Counted from the first letter of the stretch, positions 1-10,409 are shown. The stretch: DNA of 64,000 nucleotides from Synechococcus sp. AG-679-C18 (GCA_003210755.1 QCUL01000003.1:1-64000), one strand, 5' to 3'. Made by a program: numbers and translations. Notes: generated by a model from the sequence alone, not told the origin.

Positions 1-48
1 GCATCAGACGAGGCGACAATTGAATTTCAGTTTTAGCGACTTCATCGG

Positions 49-924
49 CTATGGCAGCCAAGGAGTGTCTGAGAAATCAGGATTGCGTTTCTCCAAAAAG
101 GCATTACGCCCCTCCTGGCCCTCCTCTGTTCGATAAAAAAGATGGGTGGCTTGACCAGCCAACTCCTGAAGGCCAGCCAAACCGTCAGTTTCAGCATTGA
201 AGGCAGCTTTGAGACAGCGAATCGCTGTTGGACTGTGTTGCAACACCTCTTTGGCCCAACGCACCCCTTCCGCTTCCAGGGCTTCTAAAGGCACAACAGC
301 ATTCACAAGTCCCATGGCCAGGGCCTGTTCAGCGCCGTATTGACGACAGAGGAACCAGATCTCCTTGGCTTTTCTCTGACCTACCACTCGAGCGAGATAT
401 CCGGCTCCGAAGCCGCCGTCAAAACTGCCGACTCTTGGTCCGGTCTGACCAAAAACAGCGTTTTCAGCAGCCAGGCTCAGGTCGCACAACAAATGTAAAA
501 CCTGTCCACCACCGATGGCATAACCCGCCACCAAGGCGATCACAACCTTGGGAAGACTGCGGATCAGGCGTTGGAGGTCGAGCACATTCAGCCGAGGCAG
601 GCCTGTTTCGTCGAGATAGCCGCCATCACCACGAACGGTTTGGTCACCACCGGAACAAAAAGCGTATCCACCGTCAGGGGCGGGACCTACCCCAGTGAGG
701 AGAACCACCCCGATTCGGCTGTCATCGCGGATGCGGGCTAAGGCATCGCAAAGCTCTGAAACCGTTCGGGGCCGAAAGGCATTGCGTTTGGTCGGTCGAT
801 TGATGGCCAGGCGGGCGATGCCTAAATCGGAGCGATCCAGAAGCACATCTTCGTAGGTTCCCCAGGGCTGCCAGTTCACCCCGCTGGATCCTGGGAGCAC
901 CTGTCGGATGACGGGCTCAGGCAT
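49..924 (-). CDS. menB: 1,4-dihydroxy-2-naphthoyl-CoA synthase (MenB)
   Basis: Crotonase-family protein with 'CSGGDQ...VRG' and '[41 protein letters not shown]'; next to menD. Confidence 0.95.
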   Translation of the reverse strand: MPEPVIRQVLPGSSGVNWQPWGTYEDVLLDRSDLGIARLAINRPTKRNAFRPRTVSELCDALARIRDDSRIGVVLLTGVGPAPDGGYAFCSGGDQTVRGDGGYLDETGLPRLNVLDLQRLIRSLPKVVIALVAGYAIGGGQVLHLLCDLSLAAENAVFGQTGPRVGSFDGGFGAGYLARVVGQRKAKEIWFLCRQYGAEQALAMGLVNAVVPLEALEAEGVRWAKEVLQHSPTAIRCLKAAFNAETDGLAGLQELAGQATHLFYRTEEGQEGRNAFLEKRNPDFSDTPWLP

Positions 925-929
925 GACGG

Positions 930-2696
930 TCAGGGGAAGCTGATGTTCTGTTGTACAGCTTCGCGCAGATCAAGGCGCAACTTTGCATCGTTCCTGCGAT
1001 TGGTGCAGACCCGCAGAAGAGCTGGTCCAGAGCATCCCCATCCCCATTCCAGAGAAGCTGGTAGATCCTCAAGGCAAGCGAGCTGACGGACTGGAACGGC
1101 ATGGGCTGCCGCAAGAGCAAGGTGATCCACCCGTTGGGGCATTGCGAACAACTGTTCAAAGGCCTGTTCGGGTGATGTTTCGATCGGCAACTGTTCAAAA
1201 ATTCCGCCGCCGCCGTTGTCGATCATCACCACGAACAAAGGCAGATTGGCAGCGGTGGCCAGTAGCCAACCGTTGCTGTCATGCAAGAGAGCTAGATCTC
1301 CTGTGATCAAAACCGTTGGGCCGAGTTCGGCTGCTAATCCCGAGGCCAGGGAGAGGGTGCCATCAATGCCGGATGCTCCTCGAAAGCTGTAGCAGCGGCG
1401 TCGACCGGTATCGGCTGCTGCGAAGGCTTGCCAATCGCGCACAGGGCTGCTCGCAGCGAGCATCAATGGCATCGCGTCAGGCAAGAGTTGCGCCATCGCC
1501 AACATCAGGGCTGGTTCTGTCACGGCCCCCTGCAGTGGAAGCAGATCGCGGAGGTGTGGTGGCACACCAACATCCGCGGCACTCCAGGCCTGAAGAGCTG
1601 ACTCGGCGCGAGGGGGGCCAACCGAACTGATTTCAGCAACAGCCTTGAGCTGGAGGCTGTGCTGTTGCCACCAACACGCGAAGCCCCCGCCCCATTGCTG
1701 AGCGACGCCGAGGGGATCGAGCGTTCGTGGTTCGTTCTCTGTAATCAACAGTTGTGGTCCCTCTTGGCTGCTAATCCAGGCCTCGAGGCGTCGACTGGCT
1801 GGCATCGGTCCCAGACGCAACACCTGGGCTGATGGCGGCAGGTTGCTCAAACCGTTTGGCAATAGCAGGTCCCAGTGACGGATCACCCCGCCCAAGCTGC
1901 CTGGAATGGCCGAGAGCGGATCGGCAAGCACGGGCCAGCCACTGCGCTTTTGCCAGGCGATCAAAGCGTGTTGATAGCTCTTGAGATTGGTGCTCAGCCC
2001 GCGCCAGGGGCCGGCAATGATCACACCGGGCTGATCGGGATCGAGGGTCGGCGCTTCCTCGGTGGGTCTCCAGTACTCAGGGTTTGGCGTCCCAATCAAG
2101 GGATCTGCGCCCTGCCACTGCGCCCAGAACAGTTGCTGATCCTTGAGGTCTGGCAGGAGTGGCTCTTCAAACGGACAATTGAGATGCACTGGACCGGGCT
2201 GCTGATGCAGATGCAGCCAGGCGTTGTGAGCCAGAGCTTGCAGCTCGTGATCGAACTCGCCGATGGCTCCATCGAGAGGGCCTGAGGCGCACCACCGGCA
2301 CACGGGGGTCAGAAACGCTTCCTGATTGACCGTTTGGTTGGCTCCCTTGTTCTTGAGCCGCATGGGGCGATCTGCACTGATCAGGAGCAAGGGCTGGCAG
2401 GAGCGATCCGCTTCCACCGCAGCTGGTAGAAGGTTGGCTACGGCTGTTCCGGAGGTGGTGATCACGGCTGTGGCGATGCCGGAAGCAGTGGAAAGCCCCA
2501 GGGCATGGAACCCTGCGGATCGTTCGTCAATCGCTGTGGTGAGCGTTAGGAGCCCCGCTTTTGTTAATCCAGCTGCAGCAAGGGCCAACGGACCGGAACG
2601 ACTTCCAGGACACAACACCACATGGCGCAGACCCCGTTGCTGCAGAGTCTGAAGTAGCAGGACAGCAGCCTGCAGATTGGCGAGGGCTGTTGTCAG
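930..2696 (-). CDS. menD: 2-succinyl-5-enolpyruvyl-6-hydroxy-3-cyclohexene-1-carboxylate synthase (MenD)
   Basis: '[17 protein letters not shown]' N-terminal motif, ThDP-binding '[16 protein letters not shown]...[13 protein letters not shown]'. The ORF track starts at 2621, but the frame stays open upstream ([24 protein letters not shown]) with a possible CTG start at 2696. Confidence 0.9.
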   Translation of the reverse strand: MTTALANLQAAVLLLQTLQQRGLRHVVLCPGSRSGPLALAAAGLTKAGLLTLTTAIDERSAGFHALGLSTASGIATAVITTSGTAVANLLPAAVEADRSCQPLLLISADRPMRLKNKGANQTVNQEAFLTPVCRWCASGPLDGAIGEFDHELQALAHNAWLHLHQQPGPVHLNCPFEEPLLPDLKDQQLFWAQWQGADPLIGTPNPEYWRPTEEAPTLDPDQPGVIIAGPWRGLSTNLKSYQHALIAWQKRSGWPVLADPLSAIPGSLGGVIRHWDLLLPNGLSNLPPSAQVLRLGPMPASRRLEAWISSQEGPQLLITENEPRTLDPLGVAQQWGGGFACWWQQHSLQLKAVAEISSVGPPRAESALQAWSAADVGVPPHLRDLLPLQGAVTEPALMLAMAQLLPDAMPLMLAASSPVRDWQAFAAADTGRRRCYSFRGASGIDGTLSLASGLAAELGPTVLITGDLALLHDSNGWLLATAANLPLFVVMIDNGGGGIFEQLPIETSPEQAFEQLFAMPQRVDHLALAAAHAVPVRQLACLEDLPASLEWGWGCSGPALLRVCTNRRNDAKLRLDLREAVQQNISFP

Positions 2697-2743
2697 GGAA
2701 GCAGCGGTAGCTAATGCGATCCTCGGCTAACGCAGAACCTGCC

Positions 2744-3358
2744 ATGGCAAACACTCCCAACTCCGAACCCAAGCGCAACAGTTGGCGAGGTCTTTTGTTG
2801 TGGGTGCTGTTGGCCCTGCTCCTTCGCTGGCAGGTGATTGAGCCCCGCTGGATCCCGTCGGGATCGATGCTTCCCACGCTGCAGCTGCAGGACAGAATCC
2901 TGGTGGAAAAGGTGACGCCAAAACTGAATCGCCAACGCCATCAGTCCATTGGCTTGGATCAGATTGTGGTGTTTGAAGTGCCGCCGCAGCTTGTGGCAGC
3001 GGGCTACGACCCGAATGCAGCCTTGATCAAGCGTGTGGTGGGACGACCCGGAGACACAATTCAAGTTCAAGCTGGCCAGTTCCTGCGCAACGGCATTCCG
3101 GTGACAGAAGCCTGGATGACCGAGGCCATCGATTATGACCAGGGGCCGTTCACTGTTTTGCCTGGTGAGTTGTGGGTGCTCGGCGACAATCGCAACGCCA
3201 GCCTCGACTCCCATGTGTGGGGGGCTCTCCCTGCGGAAAAGGTGCTTGGAACAGCCGTCTGGCGCTATTGGCCGCTGAAGCGGTTCGGTCCGATACGGTT
3301 CTCACCCCAAGATCCAGGGGTGCTGCAGAACGCAGCTGCGATAAGGTCAGATGACTGA
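2744..3358 (+). CDS. lepB: Signal peptidase I
   Basis: 'IPSGSMLPTLQLQDRILVEK', 'KRVVGRPGD', 'VLGDNRNASLDSHVWGALP'; ATG at 2744 inside the ORF starting at 2714. Confidence 0.93.
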   Translation: MANTPNSEPKRNSWRGLLLWVLLALLLRWQVIEPRWIPSGSMLPTLQLQDRILVEKVTPKLNRQRHQSIGLDQIVVFEVPPQLVAAGYDPNAALIKRVVGRPGDTIQVQAGQFLRNGIPVTEAWMTEAIDYDQGPFTVLPGELWVLGDNRNASLDSHVWGALPAEKVLGTAVWRYWPLKRFGPIRFSPQDPGVLQNAAAIRSDD

Positions 3359-3361
3359 CAA

Positions 3362-3727
3362 ATGGTGGGCCGGGTGTTCAATCCAGAGTTCCTAACCACG
3401 GAAAGCCAGGACGGGCAACCCGTTAACAGCTTGATTCAATATCTTCAGGATCAATCGCCCGATGTTCTTCAACGGGTAGCGCGTTCAGCCAGCAACGATA
3501 TTCAAGACATCATTCGCCACAACGTTCAGGGTTTGCTGGGAATGCTTCCTGGCGAGCAGTTTGAGGTGAAAGTCACCGCCAACCGGGACAATCTGGCCAA
3601 CATGTTGGCTTCTGCGATGATGACTGGTTATTTCCTACGCCAGATGGAGCAGCGGAAGGAACTGGAAGATACACTTTTCGCCGATGAAGAGATGGCGGTC
3701 AATCCAGACGACGACCTCAATCTCTGA
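3362..3727 (+). CDS. DUF760 family protein
   Basis: 'NSLIQYLQDQSPDVLQRVARSASNDIQDIIRHNVQGLLGMLPGEQFEVKV' resembles cyanobacterial DUF760. Confidence 0.75.
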   Translation: MVGRVFNPEFLTTESQDGQPVNSLIQYLQDQSPDVLQRVARSASNDIQDIIRHNVQGLLGMLPGEQFEVKVTANRDNLANMLASAMMTGYFLRQMEQRKELEDTLFADEEMAVNPDDDLNL

Positions 3728-3799
3728 AACATCAATTCATTAGTTTTAGAAGCAATATTTTAGCAGCATTTTTAAAAATTTATTTATAATTTATTAAAT

Positions 3800-5056
3800 C
3801 TACCCCTTAAAAAATGGGTTTTTTGGTACAACATTAAGGTCTAAAAGCTGTTGGTCGATACCACTCAGAAATTCCCAGTTTTCTTGGCTCGGTGCCCAGT
3901 TCTTTTGCTGAATTTCTGTTCGTAAGGCGGAAGCCTGTTGCGTTGAAAATGAAAGGGGTGCGCTGTAGTGGGCGGGGATCACCCAGGTGAGTCCCGAGAG
4001 AGATTCCAGTTGTTCAAGCCAGGAAGTGATGGCTTGTTGTGCTCGCGGCAATACAAGTCGTTCCAGCACTGGCGCTACCTGCACTTTGGCTTCGTCATCT
4101 CCCATCAAGGCATCGGCGTCTTCTTGCCAGCCGTCTTGCCAATCGAAGGGATACACCCCGAAGTGGGCTTTCCATGAACGCAACCCTGGCCGGAAGGCAT
4201 AGCGCAACAGCTCTGCCATTGCCGGCACACGCAAACAGTGAGGCCTGAGATAGGACGCAAACAGAACCAACCTTGCCCATCCACGCCGGCGAGTTTCTGG
4301 GGAATCACTCAGCGGTTGATCACCACGGTCGCGTGCATGAAACAGTAGGGGTGTGGGATCGCGATCAAAGATTGCTGGCGGTTTGGAGTGAATGCCCACC
4401 AGGGCATCGGTGATTACCAAGGCTCCACTTGGCTGATGCAAGCAGCTGATCTCCTGGAAGCGGCCCACACCAAGATCAAGCGGTCCCAGCGAGATCCATT
4501 GGCAGACCTCGGGATGGGGAACTCCATCTGTAAGCAAAATCTTTGTGCGTTTGGCAGGTACACCAAGCCAGCTCAGGGGAAGCTGCACTGGAAAACTCCA
4601 CTGGCCTGGGCAAACCCAGAGCTCAGCATCAGGGAAAGCGCGAGCCAGTGGTCCCAGCGGAAGCTTGTGCTCCAGGCCTGAAGCAGTTGGCAACACGATC
4701 GCGTTGACGGGGCCATGTTCAGCTTCCAGCGCTGCTAAGCCCTTGCGTAATTCCTGCGTTGGAGGCAGCGGATTCACCAGCATTAAGCCTCCGGGTACTT
4801 TCACCACGGTGAGCCGAATCGGTACGGCCACGTAATAGACCCCTTGAAGCTGCTCAAAGCTCCACACCTGGCCCGGGATCAATTCTTCAAAGTGGGTGGC
4901 GCGCTTTCCGTAGGGATAAAGAGGCAGCAGCGGCCACCAGGGCCACTGTTGATCTCGCTGTGAGGTTTGAGATCCCTTTGTTTGTAGGGGTTGGGGATCG
5001 ATCATGAGCTCAGATCTATGACACTCATTTGACGACCTTGATCCCCTCTGAAGCAC
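3800..5056 (-). CDS. DUF4336 family protein
   Basis: 'PLYPYGKRATHFEELIPGQVWSFEQLQGVYYVAVPIRLTVVKVPGGLMLVNPLPPTQE'; long intact ORF. Confidence 0.75.
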   Translation of the reverse strand: MLQRGSRSSNECHRSELMIDPQPLQTKGSQTSQRDQQWPWWPLLPLYPYGKRATHFEELIPGQVWSFEQLQGVYYVAVPIRLTVVKVPGGLMLVNPLPPTQELRKGLAALEAEHGPVNAIVLPTASGLEHKLPLGPLARAFPDAELWVCPGQWSFPVQLPLSWLGVPAKRTKILLTDGVPHPEVCQWISLGPLDLGVGRFQEISCLHQPSGALVITDALVGIHSKPPAIFDRDPTPLLFHARDRGDQPLSDSPETRRRGWARLVLFASYLRPHCLRVPAMAELLRYAFRPGLRSWKAHFGVYPFDWQDGWQEDADALMGDDEAKVQVAPVLERLVLPRAQQAITSWLEQLESLSGLTWVIPAHYSAPLSFSTQQASALRTEIQQKNWAPSQENWEFLSGIDQQLLDLNVVPKNPFFKG

Positions 5057-5173
5057 TTACAAGACTAGATCCTTCATCTATGTTTCCAGGACTTTTTACG
5101 TATGGATTGCAGCTGGCGGACACTAGCCGTCTCAGAGCTCAGAGTCAGGCTCTGCATTGGCATTCATCTATTC

Positions 5174-5437
5174 TCAATCAAGCTCTTCATCAGCGATTTT
5201 TCGCCTGATTTCACGTAGAAGCTGCTTCACAACATCAGAAACATCTGTGAATCCGCCGCTATGACGTTCACGCCTCGCTTCAAAGAACAGGGAGCAGTTC
5301 AGTTCCGTGAGTGTTTTGGTTTGTCGCCCATTGGCTAAATCCGCGCAGGGTTCAAATCCACTTTGAACCTCGTAGCCATTGATTGTGTGCGCGAAGCGTT
5401 CCCATTGATTCCAATTGCCATCCGGATCAGGGATCAT
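5174..5437 (-). CDS. hypothetical protein
   Basis: 87-aa ORF; no recognised domain. Confidence 0.45.
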   Translation of the reverse strand: MIPDPDGNWNQWERFAHTINGYEVQSGFEPCADLANGRQTKTLTELNCSLFFEARRERHSGGFTDVSDVVKQLLREIRRKIADEELD

Positions 5438-6004
5438 TTCCAGCTGTAAATTCTGATTACTGTTTGATTCATTTTATAAAAAAATTAATTCATTTGTCTG
5501 TTAAATGCATCGCCATATTTCAAGGTATTGAGGTAATTAGTCTTAGCAACATTGATTATTGTTTTGTTGCTTATCTTCGTAGCTAGATAGCTTTCCTTCC
5601 CTAACGCGGCGAAGTACATCCCGAGCAATTGCCAGGCTGATTGGATCACCACTGTACCGATGCTGCGCAGGCGCTAATTTTTTGATTCAGGGTTCGGCCT
5701 ATTGGTGGCCATTTCATTGCCTCTTAAACAGCACGATGAAGTGCAATATCAGCATCATTCCAATCAAACTTTTTTTGATCCCTCAAATGGGGGGTCAAAT
5801 AGTGAGATCACCTCCCCGAATGGAGGGATTTTGGGTTGATGCCTATTTGAGAGACTAAAGCTTTTGAGTAAGCTCAAACTCTTGAAGGAACGGCAACTAT
5901 GTTGAAAATTCAAAAACACATCGCAATGATGATCTATGTAGGCATTGGGTCAGCAGTGCTACAGAGAGAGAGCGGCATCGCTACGCTTCCTCCATAAGCA
6001 CTGC

Positions 6005-6322
6005 ATGAATTCTGCATTGATTCCAGAGGACTTCGACTATTCGGCCTCTATTTCAATGATGGATGTCAGAGAAAATCTGCCTTTCATTGATCCGGAGAAT
6101 CTCTCATCCCAAGATGTGTTGGAGGTGCTTCTGCATCTCTTTCGGCAAAAACCCGGATTTGTTGATAGGGGGCATGAAATTAATAATAAGGAAACGGCCT
6201 GGGTGAATGCATTCCTGTTTCGACTCAAGCCAGTCATCGATCAAGATGGAATCGAAGCATTCGTCGTTGAGATGATTGGTTCGAGTGTTGACCGGATGGC
6301 AAACCTCCGCGTTCAGGGATGA
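6005..6322 (+). CDS. hypothetical protein
   Basis: ATG at 6005 within the 5945-6322 ORF; acidic, ordered-looking sequence. Confidence 0.5.
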   Translation: MNSALIPEDFDYSASISMMDVRENLPFIDPENLSSQDVLEVLLHLFRQKPGFVDRGHEINNKETAWVNAFLFRLKPVIDQDGIEAFVVEMIGSSVDRMANLRVQG

Positions 6323-6464
6323 GTTTCGGTTGATGCTTACCGAAAGATGGTTTATTACCTTTTAAGACCTAACTGTTTATAGGCTTTTACTCAGTAAACA
6401 ATTTTGGGACGGTTAGACACGGCTGATCAAGCTTCAACGTGCTGCCGTACAGGCTTCCAAAGCC

Positions 6465-6734
6465 GTGTTGACAAGCGGTAGTAGCTCACCAGAACGAACT
6501 GAGCATGTTGCGTTACAGAGCTCCTTACAACAAACCATAATCAGTTCAATCGTGATTGAGGCAGTGTCAGAAAAGACTCCTGGAAAAGCTCCTTTCTACT
6601 GGTGGTTAGCAGGGCTTCTTGTCTCAATCATCGGCTTGAGAGAAGAGGCAGTTGCGAATCCCGTTGTCTGTGCAGCAATAATCTGCGCCTTCGGTGCAGG
6701 TTGGTACGGATCTAATTCAACAAACTCGCGCTGA
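6465..6734 (+). CDS. hypothetical membrane protein
   Basis: 89-aa ORF with a hydrophobic helix 'FYWWLAGLLVSIIGL'. Confidence 0.4.
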   Translation: MLTSGSSSPERTEHVALQSSLQQTIISSIVIEAVSEKTPGKAPFYWWLAGLLVSIIGLREEAVANPVVCAAIICAFGAGWYGSNSTNSR

Positions 6735-7049
6735 GTTCTTCTCAATCTTGTGGTGATTGGGTCAGTAATAGCAGGTCACGTCTGCATATTTATCTCCTTC
6801 TCCATGGTCGACACTGCGCCCTTAACCTCAATGCTGGCCCAAGCCACAAGATGGGAGACCGAGGCAAACCGCTCGGATCCCGACATCTCAGGCCTATCCA
6901 CGATTGGCAATGCCATTCAGGACATTTGGGGACTAGTGCGGCTGTGTAAGCCACTAAAAGCACAAGTCCTGATTGAGTAAAGGTACTGATGGTCTCTAAA
7001 ATGGCAACCTGTCATTTAAAGAGCATCAAGAGTCAAAAGAACTGCCGCT

Positions 7050-7496
7050 TTGTTCCAGAGGTATTTTCTACGTGGAGCTAATGGAATGACTACGCATAGT
7101 AGGGCAAATCATCCGATGATCTCATCACCTAAAATCATTCACATTGGCCTTTGGAAAATCAAGAAAGACGTGATTCAAAAGTTAGTTAAAGACGTGTACA
7201 GGCAGGTTATGTCATTTAAAACCAGAATCCCAGGGATTGAATTAGCACATGCCGGCCGCTTAGAGACGTTTAACTTCCCGCAGGAAATTGTGGATACCTT
7301 CGGCATTTCGCCTGATGCGACATTTTTAACTAGGGATTGCAATCATGCTTTATTTATTGTATTTAAAAACAAGAAGTATCGTATTTTATATGACATTTCA
7401 AAGCCTCATCTTGAACTATCCCCAATGATGATGCCATTAATCGAAGGCGGCATGAACGGCGTACTGACTGTCGATTTCTGCTTGCCCAGGATATAG
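7050..7496 (+). CDS. hypothetical protein
   Basis: 148-aa ORF in a region without competing ORFs. Confidence 0.45.
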   Translation: MFQRYFLRGANGMTTHSRANHPMISSPKIIHIGLWKIKKDVIQKLVKDVYRQVMSFKTRIPGIELAHAGRLETFNFPQEIVDTFGISPDATFLTRDCNHALFIVFKNKKYRILYDISKPHLELSPMMMPLIEGGMNGVLTVDFCLPRI

Positions 7497-7769
7497 CCAC
7501 AGATTATGAACATGTTCAGGCAGTAGTCATACAAAATTCCAAGTAATAGGGTTCGGCAATCGATCTCAAATCGGTTTTCACCATTTCGACTTTGGGTGCC
7601 TCATTCAGCATTGTCTCGAGTTGCTTTGGATCATCTCCACTTGCAGAGACAACCAGGGGAAACTCAGAGATCCGTCTTTTAAATGCACTGTAATTACTGG
7701 TTGTTTAGTGGCAGCAGCGTAATTCAGGGTCACCACTGATCTCCTAAGAAGGCAACGATCACCACAACA

Positions 7770-8489
7770 TCAATTGCAGGAGGCGGCCTCTCCAGGCATC
7801 AGAGGAAATGGGCTGGTCTTCAGCAGCGGGAGGATGTTGAGCCTCTCGCGCCATGCCTCCAGAGGGGTCTGCCAGCCCTCCTCCCAGCGCTGGGCCAGCA
7901 GGGGGCGGGCTTCGGCTCCAAGGTTGAGGCCGTAGGCGATTGCCACTCCCACATCTACGGCTTCCTCGCCTTCGGTATCGGCTGCACCAGTACTGACGCG
8001 ATGGATCAGGTCGGCAGCGATCAGCAAGGCACTCCCAGGCCAGCGCAGCTGTTCGGTGGTGAGACCGTTGGCAGCCGCCTCTCCGGCCAGGGTGATCGGC
8101 AGGCCGGCGATCACATGCCAGAGATCGTGGGTATGGCGGATGCGCATCTGTAAGTAGGCGTCGTCGCTTCCAACCCCAGACGGGAGAACGGGAGGGGGTA
8201 GTTCACTCATTCCCTGCGATGTCATGAACAGGCCGTAGACATGGCCCAGCGATCCTGCCGGTAATGCCACCAGATCAGGCAGGGCAGGCCAGTTTCCCCA
8301 GTAGCGCTCCTGCACCAGCAGACGGATGGCCGGGTCGGTCTTGAGGCGGTCGCGGGCCGCCTGCGCCACCTCCGTCCCGTATGTGGCATTGAGCAGGTCA
8401 AAGGCATAATCGATGTTCTCCGGATCACTGCAGAGCTCGGCTAGATCTACGGCCAGGCGCTTCAGCAAGGCGCGGTTGTTTGATGCCAC
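7770..8489 (-). CDS. Coq4-like protein
   Basis: HDxxH-x11-E motif 'HDLWHVIAGLPITLAGE' as in the Coq4 family; intact 239 aa. Confidence 0.8.
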   Translation of the reverse strand: MASNNRALLKRLAVDLAELCSDPENIDYAFDLLNATYGTEVAQAARDRLKTDPAIRLLVQERYWGNWPALPDLVALPAGSLGHVYGLFMTSQGMSELPPPVLPSGVGSDDAYLQMRIRHTHDLWHVIAGLPITLAGEAAANGLTTEQLRWPGSALLIAADLIHRVSTGAADTEGEEAVDVGVAIAYGLNLGAEARPLLAQRWEEGWQTPLEAWRERLNILPLLKTSPFPLMPGEAASCN

Positions 8490-8600
8490 AGCAGGAGCTC
8501 CTCAAGCGGTTCGATCATCCGACAGTCCGGCGGCTGGCCGCAGTTTCATCTGATATGGCCTTGGTCAAATGCCACATCTCAGCGACTAAAGCCTGATCCC

Positions 8601-8771
8601 CATGTCCATCGATGCTCGTTTTAACTGCACCGCAGCGATGGGGACTGTTGGAGTGGAGGGCATGGACGACGTCATGGCAGTGCGGTGGTGTGATGACAAC
8701 ACCAAATTTCATTGGGGAGAAGTTCCTTGGTTAGAGACGTATGCGCAAGTTGTCCAGGTCCATTTCCTGTG
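8601..8771 (+). CDS. small hypothetical protein, first half of a duplicated segment
   Basis: ORF MSIDARFNCTAAMGTVGVEGMDDVMAVRWCDDNTKFHWGEVPWLETYAQVVQVHFL; part is echoed at 11285-11360 (CDDRAKIHRGDVPELETYAQVV). Confidence 0.3.
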
Positions 8772-8926
8772 AAGCAGGATTCAAAGCGGTGTTGAATCAC
8801 TGGGGAGATGAAATCAATCCTGCCCAGTTGTACAAAAAAGCAGGGATAGCTCAGAGACCATTCCCTTTGAACCATCGCAATCAAACACTTCTGACTAACA
8901 TCAGAGGCCTCCAGGGCCAGCGTTGA
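8741..8926 (+). CDS. small hypothetical protein, paralogue at 11343-11489
   Basis: MRKLSRSISCEAGFKAVLNHWGDEINPAQLYKK compared with MRKLSRSISCEAGCKARSNHWGVALNPNQLHKI. Confidence 0.3.
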   Translation: MRKLSRSISCEAGFKAVLNHWGDEINPAQLYKKAGIAQRPFPLNHRNQTLLTNIRGLQGQR

Positions 8927-9039
8927 TCAGCTGGATCGCTATTTGCACCTACGCTTGATTCTCAGTTCCGCCGATATCACCTCTTGCACCCTTATCGAGG
9001 CGCTGTCGTTGACGTCATCGTCCTGAAGATTCAGGATCT

Positions 9040-9471
9040 TCAGGCTGGCTGTGTTTGCAGCTCAGACCAGAGCTTCAGTTGATTGTGCAAGACATCAAAT
9101 ACCGAATCGATCCGATCGGAATCCGGTTTGGCAATCGAGAGAATCAGAGCCAGATGATCCAGATGTCGGCGTTCCTCGGGCTCGTAAGGCCCGTCAGATC
9201 GCATCAACTCTGATGCCATGGCGTAAGCGGTGAGTGATTGGCTGCTGCTCAGCGCCTGAGCCGCTTCAAGCATGAGCGCGTTGTTACCGATTTCACGGCG
9301 ACGTGTCAAGAGGCAATCGATGAGATCAACCATGGATTGCTCACGCATGTTGCAGTAGGGCTCGCGGTAATCGAGCGCATGGCGGAAGGCCCGTCCCCCC
9401 GCTGGAGTGAGCGAGCCATCCCAAGCCACAGCTGTCAATCCCATGGCAGCAAAGGCGGTTAGCGAGTCCAT
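9040..9471 (-). CDS. TerB-like (tellurite resistance TerB family) protein
   Basis: Helical sequence with 'LTAVAWDGSLTPAGGRAF' and 'SELMRSDGPYEPEERRHLDHLALIL'. Confidence 0.6.
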   Translation of the reverse strand: MDSLTAFAAMGLTAVAWDGSLTPAGGRAFRHALDYREPYCNMREQSMVDLIDCLLTRRREIGNNALMLEAAQALSSSQSLTAYAMASELMRSDGPYEPEERRHLDHLALILSIAKPDSDRIDSVFDVLHNQLKLWSELQTQPA

Positions 9472-9698
9472 AACAGCAGCATTTCGGTGCCTTTTTCAAT
9501 GCCGGCGTCAACATGGTGATGATCACCGATTGATGCCCCAGCACTCTCAATGTGCTCTTCGCTGTTCCAGTCTGATCGTGCTGTTGATAACGATTTGAAG
9601 TACTTAAGTAGAATCACTCACTTGCCTTGCCTGTGTTTCCTGATCCTGCGGTGGCTTGTGTGCACTGCTGCTAAACCAAGGGAATCAACCGAACTGAC

Positions 9699-10409
9699 AT
9701 GGGCCTCTTCTGGTTAAAAGCCCCTGCTGCACTCTTGCTGTTTGGCGCGCTTCTCGGGGCTGGTTTTCCTCAGCCCGATGCCAAACGCATGTTGGGTACC
9801 TGGGTGCTTACCGATAATGACAATGTGCCGTTCAATCTGATCCTGCGAGCCGATGGCTCTTCTCTCACAGTGATCGGCAAACGTCATCCCGATCTTGGAG
9901 TGCCGCAACGTATGACGCGTAATCAGCTTTTGGAGACCGGCAGCTGGCAGGCCTGGGGTAACGGCATCCGCTCGACCTATCGTGACGGTTGGACTGACAC
10001 GATTCAACTCGGCCCGGCCGGCCTGGTCCAGTGGTCGTGGAAACCAGGTGCCTCACTGAATGGAGGCCCCAGTAATCACGGCAAGGCGGTGCAACTCACA
10101 CGTCCTGTCTCGGCTTGGGTGGGAGCGTACAAACTGCAGCCAACCCAGCCCGAGAATCCCCCCTATCTCGCGGTGCTCACCTCCTCGGGAATGGCTTTTA
10201 ACAACATCGATCAAGTGGCCGATGGCTCATGGTCGCTGCGTGACAATGGCAGCGTGATGATCAAGTGGACCAGCGGTTGGCGCAGTCTGATCAAGCCACC
10301 AGCAAGCGGCATCCCGGCCCCAAATCAAACGTTCTCTGTGCAGCACTGGAGGCCAGGAGTGCCGATCAGCGAACCCGCCAGTGCTACACGCAGTGGTACG
10401 CGGCTCTGA
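9699..10409 (+). CDS. hypothetical secreted protein
   Basis: N-terminal hydrophobic signal (LFWLKAPAALLLFGALLGAGFPQ); 236 aa intact. Confidence 0.65.
   Translation: MGLFWLKAPAALLLFGALLGAGFPQPDAKRMLGTWVLTDNDNVPFNLILRADGSSLTVIGKRHPDLGVPQRMTRNQLLETGSWQAWGNGIRSTYRDGWTDTIQLGPAGLVQWSWKPGASLNGGPSNHGKAVQLTRPVSAWVGAYKLQPTQPENPPYLAVLTSSGMAFNNIDQVADGSWSLRDNGSVMIKWTSGWRSLIKPPASGIPAPNQTFSVQHWRPGVPISEPASATRSGTRL

Noticed and set aside
917-2652. ORFs on the opposite strand or other frames within menD (917-1198, 983-1306, 1316-1630, 1875-2285, 2326-2652)
   Set aside because: Shadow ORFs of a GC-rich conserved gene; menD carries clear family motifs in its own frame.
2711-3214. 167-aa minus ORF opposite lepB
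   Set aside because: Antisense to an intact signal peptidase gene; no recognisable motif.
5340-5370. 'gggttcaaatcc' tRNA T-arm-like string
   Set aside because: No acceptor, anticodon or D-arm could be assembled around it; it lies in the 5174-5437 ORF.
8672-8884. Minus-strand ORFs in the duplicated segment (8672-8884, 11238-11462)
   Set aside because: They match each other only because the DNA is duplicated; plus-strand frames are at least as plausible and neither minus ORF has a motif.
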